Positions 13,922 through 21,582 of a DNA stretch of 21,601 nucleotides are shown one piece after another. Numbering within the stretch: position 1 is the first letter of the stretch; every line of letters starts with the position of its first letter. The stretch is from contig CAZUAQ010000075.1 in NCBI GenBank assembly GCA_964618455.1, positions 1 to 21,601 on the forward strand, given 5' to 3'. Source of the DNA: CAZUAQ01 sp964618455. GTDB taxonomy: Bacteria; Planctomycetota; Phycisphaerae; UBA1845; PWPN01. The position numbers were made by a program, and so were the translations under genes. Under the pieces are notes generated by a model, which was not told where the DNA came from, did not search any database, and was given only the letters and a program-made list of their open reading frames with translations.

Positions 13922-16900
13922 AACTCCAGGATTGGGATGCGCTGAACACCCTTCGTGAGACGGGACGTCGCAAGCTGTTCCCCGGCAAGCCGCGTGTGGC
14001 GGTCGGTATGGGCACCTGCGGCATCGGGAACGGGGCGCGTGATGTTTATGAAGCCTTCGAACGCGAAATCCAGAATCGCAGCGCGGACGTCCGCCTGACG
14101 CAGGTGGGGTGCTTTGGATTCTGCGCAATGGAGCCGCTGGTCAATATCCACCTTCCCGGTCAGCCGCTGGTGGTCTACGCGGATGTGAAGCCGGGGGACG
14201 TCGGGCGGTTGCTCGACGCGGCCTTGAGCGGGGAACCCGCGCGCGAGGGAGCGCTGTGCAAGATCGAGAAGTGGGACCATCACACCACCAGCGTGAGTTA
14301 CGGGTACGGCTTGCCCGAGATTCCCGCCTGGCATGAGATCCCGTTCTACGCCGGACAGCAGAAAATCGTCCTGCGCAACTGCGGATTGATCAACCCCGAG
14401 GACATCGACGAGTACATCGCTATCGGAGGTTACGAACCGCTTCACGAGGTGCTCAGCAAGCCGAACCCGGACGAGATCATCCAGGAGATCAAGAAATCGA
14501 AGTTGCGCGGCCGCGGCGGCGCGGGATATCCGACCGGTTTGAAATGGGAGTTCATACGCAAGGCGGAGGCTGACCAGAAGTACCTGGTCTGCAACGCCGA
14601 CGAGGGCGACCCCGGCGCGTACATGAACCGCAACGAGATCGAGAGTGATCCGCACATGCTCGTGGAGGGCATGCTGATCGGCGGATACGCCACCGGTGCG
14701 AGCGAAGGCGTCATCTATGCCCGGGCAGAGTATCCGCTGGCGGTGTCGCGTTTGAAGAAAGCGATCGACGATGCCCGCGAGTACGGCCTGCTGGGCAAGA
14801 ATATTCTGGGCAGCGGATTCGACTTCGATCTGTTCATCGTCGAAGGGGCGGGCGCGTTCGTCTGCGGTGAGGAGACGGCGTTACTGGCATCCATCGAAGG
14901 GCGCGCCGGCCGCCCCCGCCCGCGTCCTCCGTTCCCGGCGGAGAAGGGTCTCTGGGACAAGCCCGCCAACATCAACAACGTCGAGACATGGTGCAACATC
15001 CCGGTGATCATCGCCAAGGGGGCTGCCTGGTTCGCCCAGACCGGCACGAGCCGCAGTACCGGCACGAAGGTCTTCTCGCTGGTCGGCAAGGTCGCCAACA
15101 CCGGGCTGGTGGAACTGCCACTCGGCACGCCGTTGCAGAAAATCGTGTACGACATCGGCGGGGGCACGGGCACCGATCGGAAGGTGAAGGCTATCCAGAC
15201 CGGCGGACCGTCGGGCGGATGCATACCTCCCAAACTGTTTAATACGCCCGTCGATTACGAATCGCTTGCCGCGCTCGGCTCGATCATGGGGTCCGGTGGG
15301 ATGGTCGTCATGGACACCGATAACTGCATGGTGGACGTGGCGCGATACTTCCTGGAGTTCACCACGTCGGAATCGTGCGGCAAGTGCATTCCCTGCCGCG
15401 ACGGCTTACAGCAGGCCTCGCGCCTGCTCAAGCACATCACGCGAGGCCAGGCGCATGCTGATGACATCGAGCGGCTCGAGGACCTGGGCACGATGATTCG
15501 TGACTCCTCGCTGTGCGGGCTCGGGCAGACGGGGCCGAATCCGCTGCTGACCACGCTGAAGTACTTCCGACGCGAGTACGAGCAGCACATCCAGGTGAAC
15601 CGCTGTTACTCCGGCGTCTGCCAGGAGATTCAGCTTTCACCGTGTGAGAACTCCTGCCCGCTGCACATGAACATCCCGCGCTTCCTGCAACTGCTGAGCG
15701 AAGACAAGCTCGACGAGGCGTTTGAATCGGTGCTGTTGGACAACCCGCTGCCTGCCATCACCGGCCGGGTCTGCGAGCATCCCTGTTCGACGCGGTGTCG
15801 CCGCGCGGAACGGGACGAGGCGGTCGGCATGCGCGAGGTGCATCGCTTCATCGTGGACCGGATGTACAGCAGCGATCAGTACGATGCCGCCATTCAGCGC
15901 ATTATCGATCGCAAGCTGGCTCCGACCGGCAAGCGCATTTCGATCATCGGCGCCGGCCCGGCTGGGCTCGCTGCCGCGTACTACCTGCTGCTGCTCGGCC
16001 ACGAGGTGATGCTGTACGACCTCTGGCCCGAACCCGGCGGCATCATGCGGTGGGCGATTCCCGAGTACCGCATCCCGCACGATGTGATGAAGCGGGAGAT
16101 GAACGTCATCGAGCGCCTCGGCGTGCAGTACGTGGGCAACACACGCATTCCCCAGGACATCTCGCTCGACCGGCTCAAGGAGGATTACGACGCGGTCTTT
16201 CTCGCGATCGGCGCGGGCAAGGGGCTCTCGCCGGGCATCACGGGTGAGGAACTGGACGGCGTGTATCCGGGCATCTCGTTCCTGGAGCAGTATGCCGCCG
16301 GGAAGGATGTCCAGCTCGGCAAGCACGTGGTGGTGATCGGCGGGGGCAATGTCGCCATCGACTCGGCGCGCACCTGCCGCCGCCTCGGCGCGGACGTGAC
16401 CATCGTGTATCGCCGGGCGCGGGAAGACATGCCCGCCATCGCCGAGGAGGTCAACGAAGCCGAGGAAGAAGGCGTTCACCTCCTGTACATGACCGGTATC
16501 AACGCGGTGCTCGGCGACGCGAACGGCAAGGTGACCGGCATCGAAGCGGTGAAAGCGGTCCCGGGCGATTTCGATACCTCCGGGCGGCGGCGGCCGATCC
16601 TGACGGATGAGACGTACAAGATTCCCTGCGACACCGTCATCCTTTCGGTCGGCGAAAAGGTCGATTCGGAATTCACCAAGGCTGCTCAACTGACCGTCAA
16701 CAGCGACGGCACGGTGGTCATCAACGAATTCACGTTCGAGACGGGCATTCCCAAGCTGTACGCCGGTGGCGATCTGGTCAACGGACCGTCGAACGTTACG
16801 GAAGCCATGGCGACCGGCAAGCGCGCCGCGGAGGTCATCGACGAACACATCATGCAGCACAACCGCTGGAAGCAGGTGTTCCGCGAGTTCACGTACAGCC

Positions 16901-17064
16901 ACACCGCGCCGGCGGAGCCGTGGTCCGGACCGAAGCATCGCGTGGACTATCTGCCCGTCCATCAACGGTTGAACTCGTTTGAGGAAGTGTCGCTGGGGCT
17001 CGGCATGGAGGAAGCTCGGCACGAGGCGCAGCGCTGCCTGCGATGCGACGTCAAGGAACTGTGA
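13918..17064 (+). CDS. hoxF: HoxF/NuoF fused to a GltD/NfnB-like flavoprotein
   Basis: This 1048-residue fusion is the diaphorase core. Residues 25-110 form a thioredoxin-like ferredoxin domain with C34, C65 and C69. Residues ~135-560 are a complete NuoF/HoxF: FMN and NADH loop G198-R-G-G-A-G-Y-P-T-G207, VCNADEGDPGAY (224-234), the SLBB region, and [4Fe-4S] ligands C487, C490, C493 and C533. From ~560 a GltD/NfnB-like module begins: cysteines 563, 568, 576 and 580, then C619, C623 and C627, fit its two [4Fe-4S] clusters. FAD motif G678-A-G-P-A-G683, a second nucleotide motif G808-G-G-N-V-A813, and YRRAREDMPA (831-840) resembling NADPH-binding residues of GltD/NfnB follow, plus a C-terminal GGD and CLRC. 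Both halves look complete, so NAD(H) and probably NADP(H) could be served in one chain; that last step is inference. The GTG overlaps the hoxE stop and has GGAGGGG upstream. Confidence 0.92.
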   Translation: MKLQDWDALNTLRETGRRKLFPGKPRVAVGMGTCGIGNGARDVYEAFEREIQNRSADVRLTQVGCFGFCAMEPLVNIHLPGQPLVVYADVKPGDVGRLLDAALSGEPAREGALCKIEKWDHHTTSVSYGYGLPEIPAWHEIPFYAGQQKIVLRNCGLINPEDIDEYIAIGGYEPLHEVLSKPNPDEIIQEIKKSKLRGRGGAGYPTGLKWEFIRKAEADQKYLVCNADEGDPGAYMNRNEIESDPHMLVEGMLIGGYATGASEGVIYARAEYPLAVSRLKKAIDDAREYGLLGKNILGSGFDFDLFIVEGAGAFVCGEETALLASIEGRAGRPRPRPPFPAEKGLWDKPANINNVETWCNIPVIIAKGAAWFAQTGTSRSTGTKVFSLVGKVANTGLVELPLGTPLQKIVYDIGGGTGTDRKVKAIQTGGPSGGCIPPKLFNTPVDYESLAALGSIMGSGGMVVMDTDNCMVDVARYFLEFTTSESCGKCIPCRDGLQQASRLLKHITRGQAHADDIERLEDLGTMIRDSSLCGLGQTGPNPLLTTLKYFRREYEQHIQVNRCYSGVCQEIQLSPCENSCPLHMNIPRFLQLLSEDKLDEAFESVLLDNPLPAITGRVCEHPCSTRCRRAERDEAVGMREVHRFIVDRMYSSDQYDAAIQRIIDRKLAPTGKRISIIGAGPAGLAAAYYLLLLGHEVMLYDLWPEPGGIMRWAIPEYRIPHDVMKREMNVIERLGVQYVGNTRIPQDISLDRLKEDYDAVFLAIGAGKGLSPGITGEELDGVYPGISFLEQYAAGKDVQLGKHVVVIGGGNVAIDSARTCRRLGADVTIVYRRAREDMPAIAEEVNEAEEEGVHLLYMTGINAVLGDANGKVTGIEAVKAVPGDFDTSGRRRPILTDETYKIPCDTVILSVGEKVDSEFTKAAQLTVNSDGTVVINEFTFETGIPKLYAGGDLVNGPSNVTEAMATGKRAAEVIDEHIMQHNRWKQVFREFTYSHTAPAEPWSGPKHRVDYLPVHQRLNSFEEVSLGLGMEEARHEAQRCLRCDVKEL

Positions 17065-17098
17065 CGCAGGCAGTCGCGCGACAAGGAGACTCGGAAGT

Positions 17099-17809
17099 AT
17101 GGCGTCAACCATTCAACTCACCATCGACGGCACGACGATATCCGCCGAAGAGGGTGAAACGCTCATGATCTTGGCCCGGCGGGAAGGCTTCGACATCCCG
17201 GGACTGTGCTATCTCGAAGGACTGTCGGTCGTCGGGGCGTGCCGCCTGTGCATGGTGGAGATCGAAGGCATGCCGCGCCTGATGCCCGCCTGTGCGACGC
17301 GCGCCGCCGAGGGCATGAAGATCACCACCGAGTCCGACCGCCTGCTGCGGTACCGGCGGATGATCCTCGAACTGCTGCTCTCGGAGCGAAATCATCTCTG
17401 CGCGGTCTGCGTCTCCAACAACCATTGCGAGTTGCAGGCCCTCTGTCATCGACTGGGCGTGACGCACACGCGCTTCCCCTACCGCTACCCGAAGCTTCCC
17501 GTGGACGGCACGCACGATCGCTTCGTCGTCGATCACAACCGCTGCATCCTCTGCACCCGATGTGTTCGCGTCTGCAACGAGATCGAAGGGGCGCACACGT
17601 GGGACGTCATCAACCGTGGGATCCAGTCTCTCGTGACGACGGACATCGGTACGCCATGGGGTGAATCGGAAACGTGTACGGGGTGCGGCAAGTGCGTGCA
17701 GGTCTGCCCGACCGGCGCGTTGAGTGAAAAAGGCAAAGCCGTCGGCGAGATGACCCGTCAACGGCGGTTCCTGCCCTACCTGAATCAGATGCGGGAGGCG
17801 TGGCAATGA
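17099..17809 (+). CDS. hoxU: NAD-reducing hydrogenase diaphorase subunit HoxU
   Basis: This 236-residue HoxU (N-terminal NuoG-like) protein wires the FMN module to the hydrogenase module. A plant-type [2Fe-2S] domain has C37, C48, C51 and C65. A His-Cys3 [4Fe-4S] motif (RNHLCAVCVSNNHCELQALC) follows, then two ferredoxin-type [4Fe-4S] motifs: RCILCTRCVRVC and TCTGCGKCVQVCP. All ligands are present and length is normal. The ATG at 17099 has AAGGAG ten bases upstream; the frame extends upstream only into hoxF coding sequence. Its stop overlaps the hoxY start (ATGA). Confidence 0.94.
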   Translation: MASTIQLTIDGTTISAEEGETLMILARREGFDIPGLCYLEGLSVVGACRLCMVEIEGMPRLMPACATRAAEGMKITTESDRLLRYRRMILELLLSERNHLCAVCVSNNHCELQALCHRLGVTHTRFPYRYPKLPVDGTHDRFVVDHNRCILCTRCVRVCNEIEGAHTWDVINRGIQSLVTTDIGTPWGESETCTGCGKCVQVCPTGALSEKGKAVGEMTRQRRFLPYLNQMREAWQ

Positions 17810-18336
17810 GTAAGGCACGAGTGGCCACCGTCTGGCTGGACGGATGCTCCGGCTGTCACATGTCGCTGCTGGATATCGACGAGCGCATCCTCGACCTCGC
17901 CGGCAAGATCGACATCGTCTATTCGCCGGTGGTCGACATCAAGGCGGTTCCCCCGGACGTGGACGTCGGCATCGTCGAGGGCGCGGTCAGCAGCGAGGAG
18001 GACGTCGAGAAGGTTCGCGCGATGCGCGAGAACTGTGCGTTCTTGATCGCCCTGGGCGATTGCGCGGTGAACTCAAACGTGCCCTCGATGCGGAACGGCT
18101 ACGCCATCAGCGAGCTGATGCAGCGGGCGTACATCGAGAACGCCACCGCCCAGCCGCAGATGCCGGACCAGGTCGTTCCGCCATTGACGCGCCGGGCGCG
18201 CCCGGTGCATGAGATCGTCAAAGTGGATCTGCACGTGCCCGGTTGTCCGCCGCCGGCCGACGCCATCTTCTTCGTCCTGGGCGAGCTGCTCGAAGGGCGC
18301 GTCCCGGAACCGACATCGCTTTCGAAATTCGGCTGA
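17806..18336 (+). CDS. hoxY: [NiFe] hydrogenase small subunit HoxY
   Basis: This 176-residue small subunit of a group 3 cytoplasmic [NiFe] hydrogenase carries the proximal [4Fe-4S] cluster, which takes electrons from the active site of HoxH. The four ligands fit: C14 and C17 (DGCSGCHMS), the cysteine of LGDCAVN and that of VPGCPPPADAI. There is no Tat signal and no C-terminal cluster domain, as expected for the soluble Hox type. The ATG at 17806 has GGGAGG seven bases upstream and overlaps the hoxU stop; a GTG two codons earlier is too close to that site. Confidence 0.94.
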   Translation: MSKARVATVWLDGCSGCHMSLLDIDERILDLAGKIDIVYSPVVDIKAVPPDVDVGIVEGAVSSEEDVEKVRAMRENCAFLIALGDCAVNSNVPSMRNGYAISELMQRAYIENATAQPQMPDQVVPPLTRRARPVHEIVKVDLHVPGCPPPADAIFFVLGELLEGRVPEPTSLSKFG

Positions 18337-18375
18337 TCTCCGGATCCGCCTTTTTGCCCCGAGGTACCGTCTGCC

Positions 18376-19812
18376 ATGCAACGCGAAATCACCATCGACC
18401 CCGTCACGCGGATTGAAGGTCACGGCAAGGTCACGATCCATCTCGACGAGCGCGGCGAGGTGGCCGACGCCCGTTTTCACGTGACGCAGTTCCGCGGGTT
18501 CGAGAAATTCTGCGAAGGCCGCCCCTTCCACGAGATGCCGTCGATCACCGCGCGCATCTGCGGCATCTGCCCGATCAGCCATTGCCTCGCTTCGGCCAAG
18601 GCGTGCGACGCACTGCTGGCGGTGCGCATCCCCGAGACCGCCGCCAACCTGCGGCGCATGCTCATGCTCGCCCAGTATGTCCAGTCGCACGCGCTGAGCT
18701 TCTTCCACCTCTCCGCGCCGGACCTGCTGCTCGGCATGGATTCCGACCCGGCCAGGCGAAACGTCCTCGGCCTCGCCGAAGCCGACCCCGCCCGGGCGCG
18801 CGACGGCATCCGCCTGCGCAAGCTCGGCCAGGAAATGATCCAACTGCTCAGCCGCAAGAAGATTCACCCGATGTGGGTGGTGCCCGGCGGCGTGAACGAA
18901 CCGCTGGACGCCGATCGCCGGGCGACGATGCAGGCCCATGTCGCCGAGTCGCTCGAGATCGCCCAGCGCACCACCGACTGGTTCATGGACATCGCCACGA
19001 GCTTCAAGGACGAGATCGCCCACTTCGGCAACTACCGCAGCATGTTCATGGGGCAGATCACGCCGGACGGGAAGCTCGAACACTACGACGGACCGCTGCG
19101 CTTCAAGGATGCCGAGGGCAACGTCGTCGTCGATCAGGTGGCGCCGGAACAGTACGACCAGTTCATCGGTGAGGCGGTCGAGCCGTGGAGCTATCTCAAG
19201 TTCCCGTACTTCAAGCCACAGGGTTACCCGGAGGGGTTCTACCGCGTCGGCCCGCTGGCGCGGCTGATCGTGGCGGACGCGTGCGGCACCCCGCGGGCGG
19301 ACGATGCCTGGGGCCGCTTCCGCGAGAAGGTCGGCGGCGAGGAACTGCTGCGCAGCTCGTTCCACTTCCACTTCGCCCGCCTGGTGGAGATTCTCTTCTC
19401 GCTCGAGAAGATCGACGCCATTCTGAGCGACGACGCCATCCTCGACCCGCGCGTTCGCGCCCAGGCGGAGCCCAACAGCCTCGAGGGCGTGGGCATCTCG
19501 GAGGCCCCGCGCGGCACGCTGATCCATCACTACCGCATCGACGGGCACGGCGCCATCCAGTGGTTGAACCTCATCATCGCTACCGGCCACAACAACCTGG
19601 CCATTAATCGCGGCGTACACCAGGTCGCGAAACAGTTCGTCAAGAGCGACCGCCTCGAAGAAGGCATGCTCAACCGCGTGGAGGCGATCGTCCGCGTGTT
19701 CGACCCCTGCCTGAGCTGCTCGACACACGCCCTTGGCCGGATGCCGCTGCGGCTGCAACTTGTCGGCCCGGCGGGCGAACTCCTCGACGAGCTTCAACGC
19801 GACGCGGAGTGA
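18376..19812 (+). CDS. hoxH: [NiFe] hydrogenase large subunit HoxH
   Basis: This 478-residue subunit houses the Ni-Fe(CN)2CO site that splits or makes H2. The four metal cysteines are C62 and C65 (RICGICPISHC) and C445 and C448 (DPCLSCSTH). A 27-residue tail follows H451 (ALGRMPLRLQLVGP and on); in this family a HoxW-type endopeptidase cuts after that residue once nickel is loaded. Length and motifs fit group 3d HoxH. It is the last gene of the operon, 39 bases after hoxY, with GAGG before its ATG. No hoxW or hyp maturation genes are in the window, so they must lie elsewhere. Confidence 0.95.
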   Translation: MQREITIDPVTRIEGHGKVTIHLDERGEVADARFHVTQFRGFEKFCEGRPFHEMPSITARICGICPISHCLASAKACDALLAVRIPETAANLRRMLMLAQYVQSHALSFFHLSAPDLLLGMDSDPARRNVLGLAEADPARARDGIRLRKLGQEMIQLLSRKKIHPMWVVPGGVNEPLDADRRATMQAHVAESLEIAQRTTDWFMDIATSFKDEIAHFGNYRSMFMGQITPDGKLEHYDGPLRFKDAEGNVVVDQVAPEQYDQFIGEAVEPWSYLKFPYFKPQGYPEGFYRVGPLARLIVADACGTPRADDAWGRFREKVGGEELLRSSFHFHFARLVEILFSLEKIDAILSDDAILDPRVRAQAEPNSLEGVGISEAPRGTLIHHYRIDGHGAIQWLNLIIATGHNNLAINRGVHQVAKQFVKSDRLEEGMLNRVEAIVRVFDPCLSCSTHALGRMPLRLQLVGPAGELLDELQRDAE

Positions 19813-19822
19813 GCCGGCGGTC

Positions 19823-19839
19823 TGAATCGTGCAGATTCA
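19823..19839 (+). terminator. Small hairpin after hoxH
   Basis: TGAATC (19823-19828) pairs with GATTCA (19834-19839) around a five-base loop, ten bases after the hoxH stop. It is followed by CAGCCTTTCT rather than a true T-tract, so it is a weak candidate for the operon terminator. Confidence 0.3.
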
Positions 19840-19926
19840 CAGCCTTTCTGCATGCATCAGGGCGTCCTGTGCCTTGTGCCGCTGCCGATAATGCCTGCTC
19901 GAACGCGATGGCATGCCCGCGACTCA

Positions 19927-19938
19927 ATGCCCGGGCAT
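19927..19938. promoter_or_regulatory. 12-bp palindrome ahead of the ssrA promoter
   Basis: ATGCCCGGGCAT is a perfect palindrome ending 21 bases before the -35 box of ssrA; part of it recurs at 19911-19917 (GCATGCCC). It could be an operator, but no regulator is known to match. Confidence 0.25.
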
Positions 19939-19959
19939 CATGCACCCACAACTCACGTA

Positions 19960-19989
19960 TTGGTTTCCCGTAGATTCACAAGGTATAAT
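19960..19989 (+). promoter_or_regulatory. Promoter of ssrA
   Basis: TTGGTT (19960-19965) and a consensus TATAAT (19984-19989) are spaced by 18 bases. Transcription would begin near 19996, about 58 bases before the mature 5' end of tmRNA, leaving a leader for RNase P to remove. Confidence 0.65.
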
Positions 19990-20053
19990 TGATGTGCTTC
20001 GGGTGGCGGCGTGCTGTCGAGACCGTATTCTCACACCAGCAGGCCGTCACATC

Positions 20054-20406
20054 GGGGGCGAATTGGGTTCGACCGGGCAAATGAGGTCGAGGCCGCGTGC
20101 CCAGGTTGTCAGGAGGCCTGGTAAAACACCTGGCGAAAACCTTAATTGCGAACGGTAACACGTTACGCATGGCTGCCTAAATAGGCACCCGTCCCGCCTC
20201 CGACGCCCGCTAGGAGGTTGGGGCGACGATTAGTGGGCTGGCTCGGAAGGGTAGGCTTCGTGACGACCGAGCGAGACACTCACGAAGTTGGGCGGCGTCC
20301 AGCCTGTCGCTGGGCGTGGCGTCGCCGAGATTAAATCAGCCGACTACGCACGTAGAAACCTCGGGTGAAGTGTCACGGGACGGGGGTTCGATTCCCCCCG
20401 CCTCCA
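20054..20406 (+). ncRNA. ssrA: Transfer-messenger RNA (tmRNA)
   Basis: This is a complete one-piece tmRNA of 353 bases, which rescues stalled ribosomes and tags the nascent peptide. The acceptor stem pairs GGGGGCG (20054-20060) with CGCCTCC (20399-20405), with the G3-U wobble (20056/20403) that marks alanine charging; the discriminator is A20406 and CCA is not encoded. The T-arm is GGGGG-TTCGATT-CCCCC (20382-20398), and the 5' part has the conserved AATTGGGTTCGACCGGG. The tag frame starts at GCG (20148) and ends at TAA (20178-20180), encoding ANGNTLRMAA, so the full tag with the tRNA-borne alanine would be AANGNTLRMAA. A CCAGG/CCTGG pairing just before it (20101-20121) fits pseudoknot 1. The promoter at 19960-19989 serves it. 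Confidence 0.96.
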
Positions 20407-20441
20407 TACGATGGGATACCCAACCCGTCTCAATCGGAAAC

Positions 20442-20471
20442 AAGGCCCTCTGCCACAGGTAGCGGGCCTTT
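20442..20471 (+). terminator. Hairpin terminator downstream of ssrA
   Basis: AAGGCCC (20442-20448) pairs with GGGCCTT (20464-20470), with inner CTGC/GTAG pairing, 35 bases after tmRNA. The following T-tract is short (TTT then CGT), so it may act partly as a processing or stability hairpin. Confidence 0.6.
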
Positions 20472-20910
20472 CGTATATCTATAGGCCACAAAAGCTTTTG
20501 CGCGATCGGCGGTTCCCCGGTAGCCGCGATCTACGGGACGGGGATGACCCGCCAACCACCCTCAAAACGGCCGAAATCGTCTCAAAGTCTCAAAACGATG
20601 TGACGAGGCACGATCCGGTCCCGTGAGAGCTAAACAATTTGATTACAAGTACTTACGCGAATTCGGCCCAGACGCCAGTTTTGCCGAAATCGCCTGCATG
20701 CGAGACGATAAAAACCCCGTCACGTGACCCTCTTGACGGTGCCATGATCGTCATGTGAGCCTCATGTGAGCGCGCTTACCTCATTAAAACGGAGTTGGTG
20801 GCACCGGTGCCAGAGCAGGACGGACGACGCCGTAAACGCCGTTCGCGTGGGTTGGTTCAGTGTCTTGACACAGAGGTCGGCCGGGCTGTGTCCCATCTGA
20901 TGAGCACACC
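20472..20910. other. Gene-poor region with several palindromes
   Basis: No recognised gene is present. A GTG-started frame at 20623-20727 (+) would give a 34-residue peptide (QFDYKYLREFGPDASFAEIA within it) with natural-looking codons but no ribosome binding site, possibly a remnant. Palindromes: GTCACGTGAC (20719-20728), two direct TCATGTGAGC copies (20751-20760 and 20762-20771), TGGCACCGGTGCCA (20799-20812) and GTGTC-TT-GACAC (20860-20871). There is no integrase, although ssrA 3' ends are common integration sites. Confidence 0.4.
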
Positions 20911-21582
20911 CTATTCCTGATTACTCAGTATTGCGGCGTCGCGATCATGCCCGCCAGTGATGCCGCGCTTCGAGGGAGCCTGCAGAAACTGGACCAGTCG
21001 TCGCCCGGGCTCCGTGCGGACAGTCTTGTCGAGTTCATCGACTGCCTTCCTGAAGGACTGACCTGAACGATAAAGCATGCGATAAGCTTCCCGCAGTTCG
21101 TTCCGTTCTTCGACTCCGAAGTCCGCGCGTCGCAACCCGACCAGATTCACACCCGAACACACACCAAGCCGCACAGCCGTGAAGAAAGGCGGCACATCCA
21201 TTCGAATCGCGGCTTGCCCGCCGATCATCGCCAGTTCGCCAATGCGGACGAACTGATGAACCCCCACGAGTCCGCTGACGAATGCGGCGTTACCGATCTC
21301 GACGTGACCGGCCAGCAGTGTGGCGTTCACGATCTTGACGTCGTCGCCTATCCTGCAGTTGTGACCCACGTGGGCGCTGGCCATGATGAAGCAGCGTTTT
21401 CCGACCACAGTGACACTTCCCTCGCCCGTGCCGCGGTGGACAGTAGCGTGTTCGCGCACGATCGTGTTGTCGCCGATGTAGCACGCAGAATCTTCACTCG
21501 TGTAGGCAAGATCTTGCGGCTCGTGGCCGATGACAGCGTAGGGATGGATGTGTCCTGCTTCAGTCGGAATTGGAGAAATCCG
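20911..21582 (-). CDS. LpxA-family acyltransferase, broken or 5'-truncated
   Basis: The frame encodes the hexapeptide-repeat (left-handed beta-helix) and helical C-terminus of an LpxA-type acyl-ACP:UDP-N-acetylglucosamine O-acyltransferase, the first step of lipid A synthesis. HEPQDL, then VREHATVHRG, AHVGHNC (the second His matches the LpxA catalytic His), GVHQFVRIGELAMIGG, DVPPFFTAVRLG and NLVGLRRADF all follow LpxA order. The first usable start (GTG, 21459) lies inside this conserved region. Upstream the frame stays open to a TGA at 21583-21585 with no ATG, GTG, TTG or CTG between, and neither other frame continues the LpxA pattern. The first part (perhaps 60 residues) is thus lost by mutation, frameshift or a sequence error near the window edge. 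The region after DKTVRTEP is shorter and more divergent than in typical LpxA. Confidence 0.75.
   Translation of the reverse strand, partial: RISPIPTEAGHIHPYAVIGHEPQDLAYTSEDSACYIGDNTIVREHATVHRGTGEGSVTVVGKRCFIMASAHVGHNCRIGDDVKIVNATLLAGHVEIGNAAFVSGLVGVHQFVRIGELAMIGGQAAIRMDVPPFFTAVRLGVCSGVNLVGLRRADFGVEERNELREAYRMLYRSGQSFRKAVDELDKTVRTEPGRRLVQFLQAPSKRGITGGHDRDAAILSNQE

Noticed and set aside
13918..17064. Possibility that the HoxF-GltD fusion is two genes joined by a sequencing error
   Set aside because: The frame is continuous through the junction with sensible coding content and no internal start with a ribosome binding site near residue 560. A base-level error that fuses frames cannot be formally excluded from one sequence.
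15637..17112. 491-codon open frame antisense to the HoxF fusion
   Set aside because: Compositional shadow; the sense strand carries continuous NuoF/GltD motifs.
18073..19797. 574-codon open frame antisense to hoxY/hoxH
   Set aside because: A shadow frame caused by high GC; its translation is Arg/Val/Asp/Ala-rich with no motif, while the opposite strand encodes fully recognisable hydrogenase subunits.
20411..20626. 71-codon frame just after ssrA, considered as an integrase remnant
   Set aside because: It spans the ssrA terminator hairpin and shows no integrase residues or any other motif.
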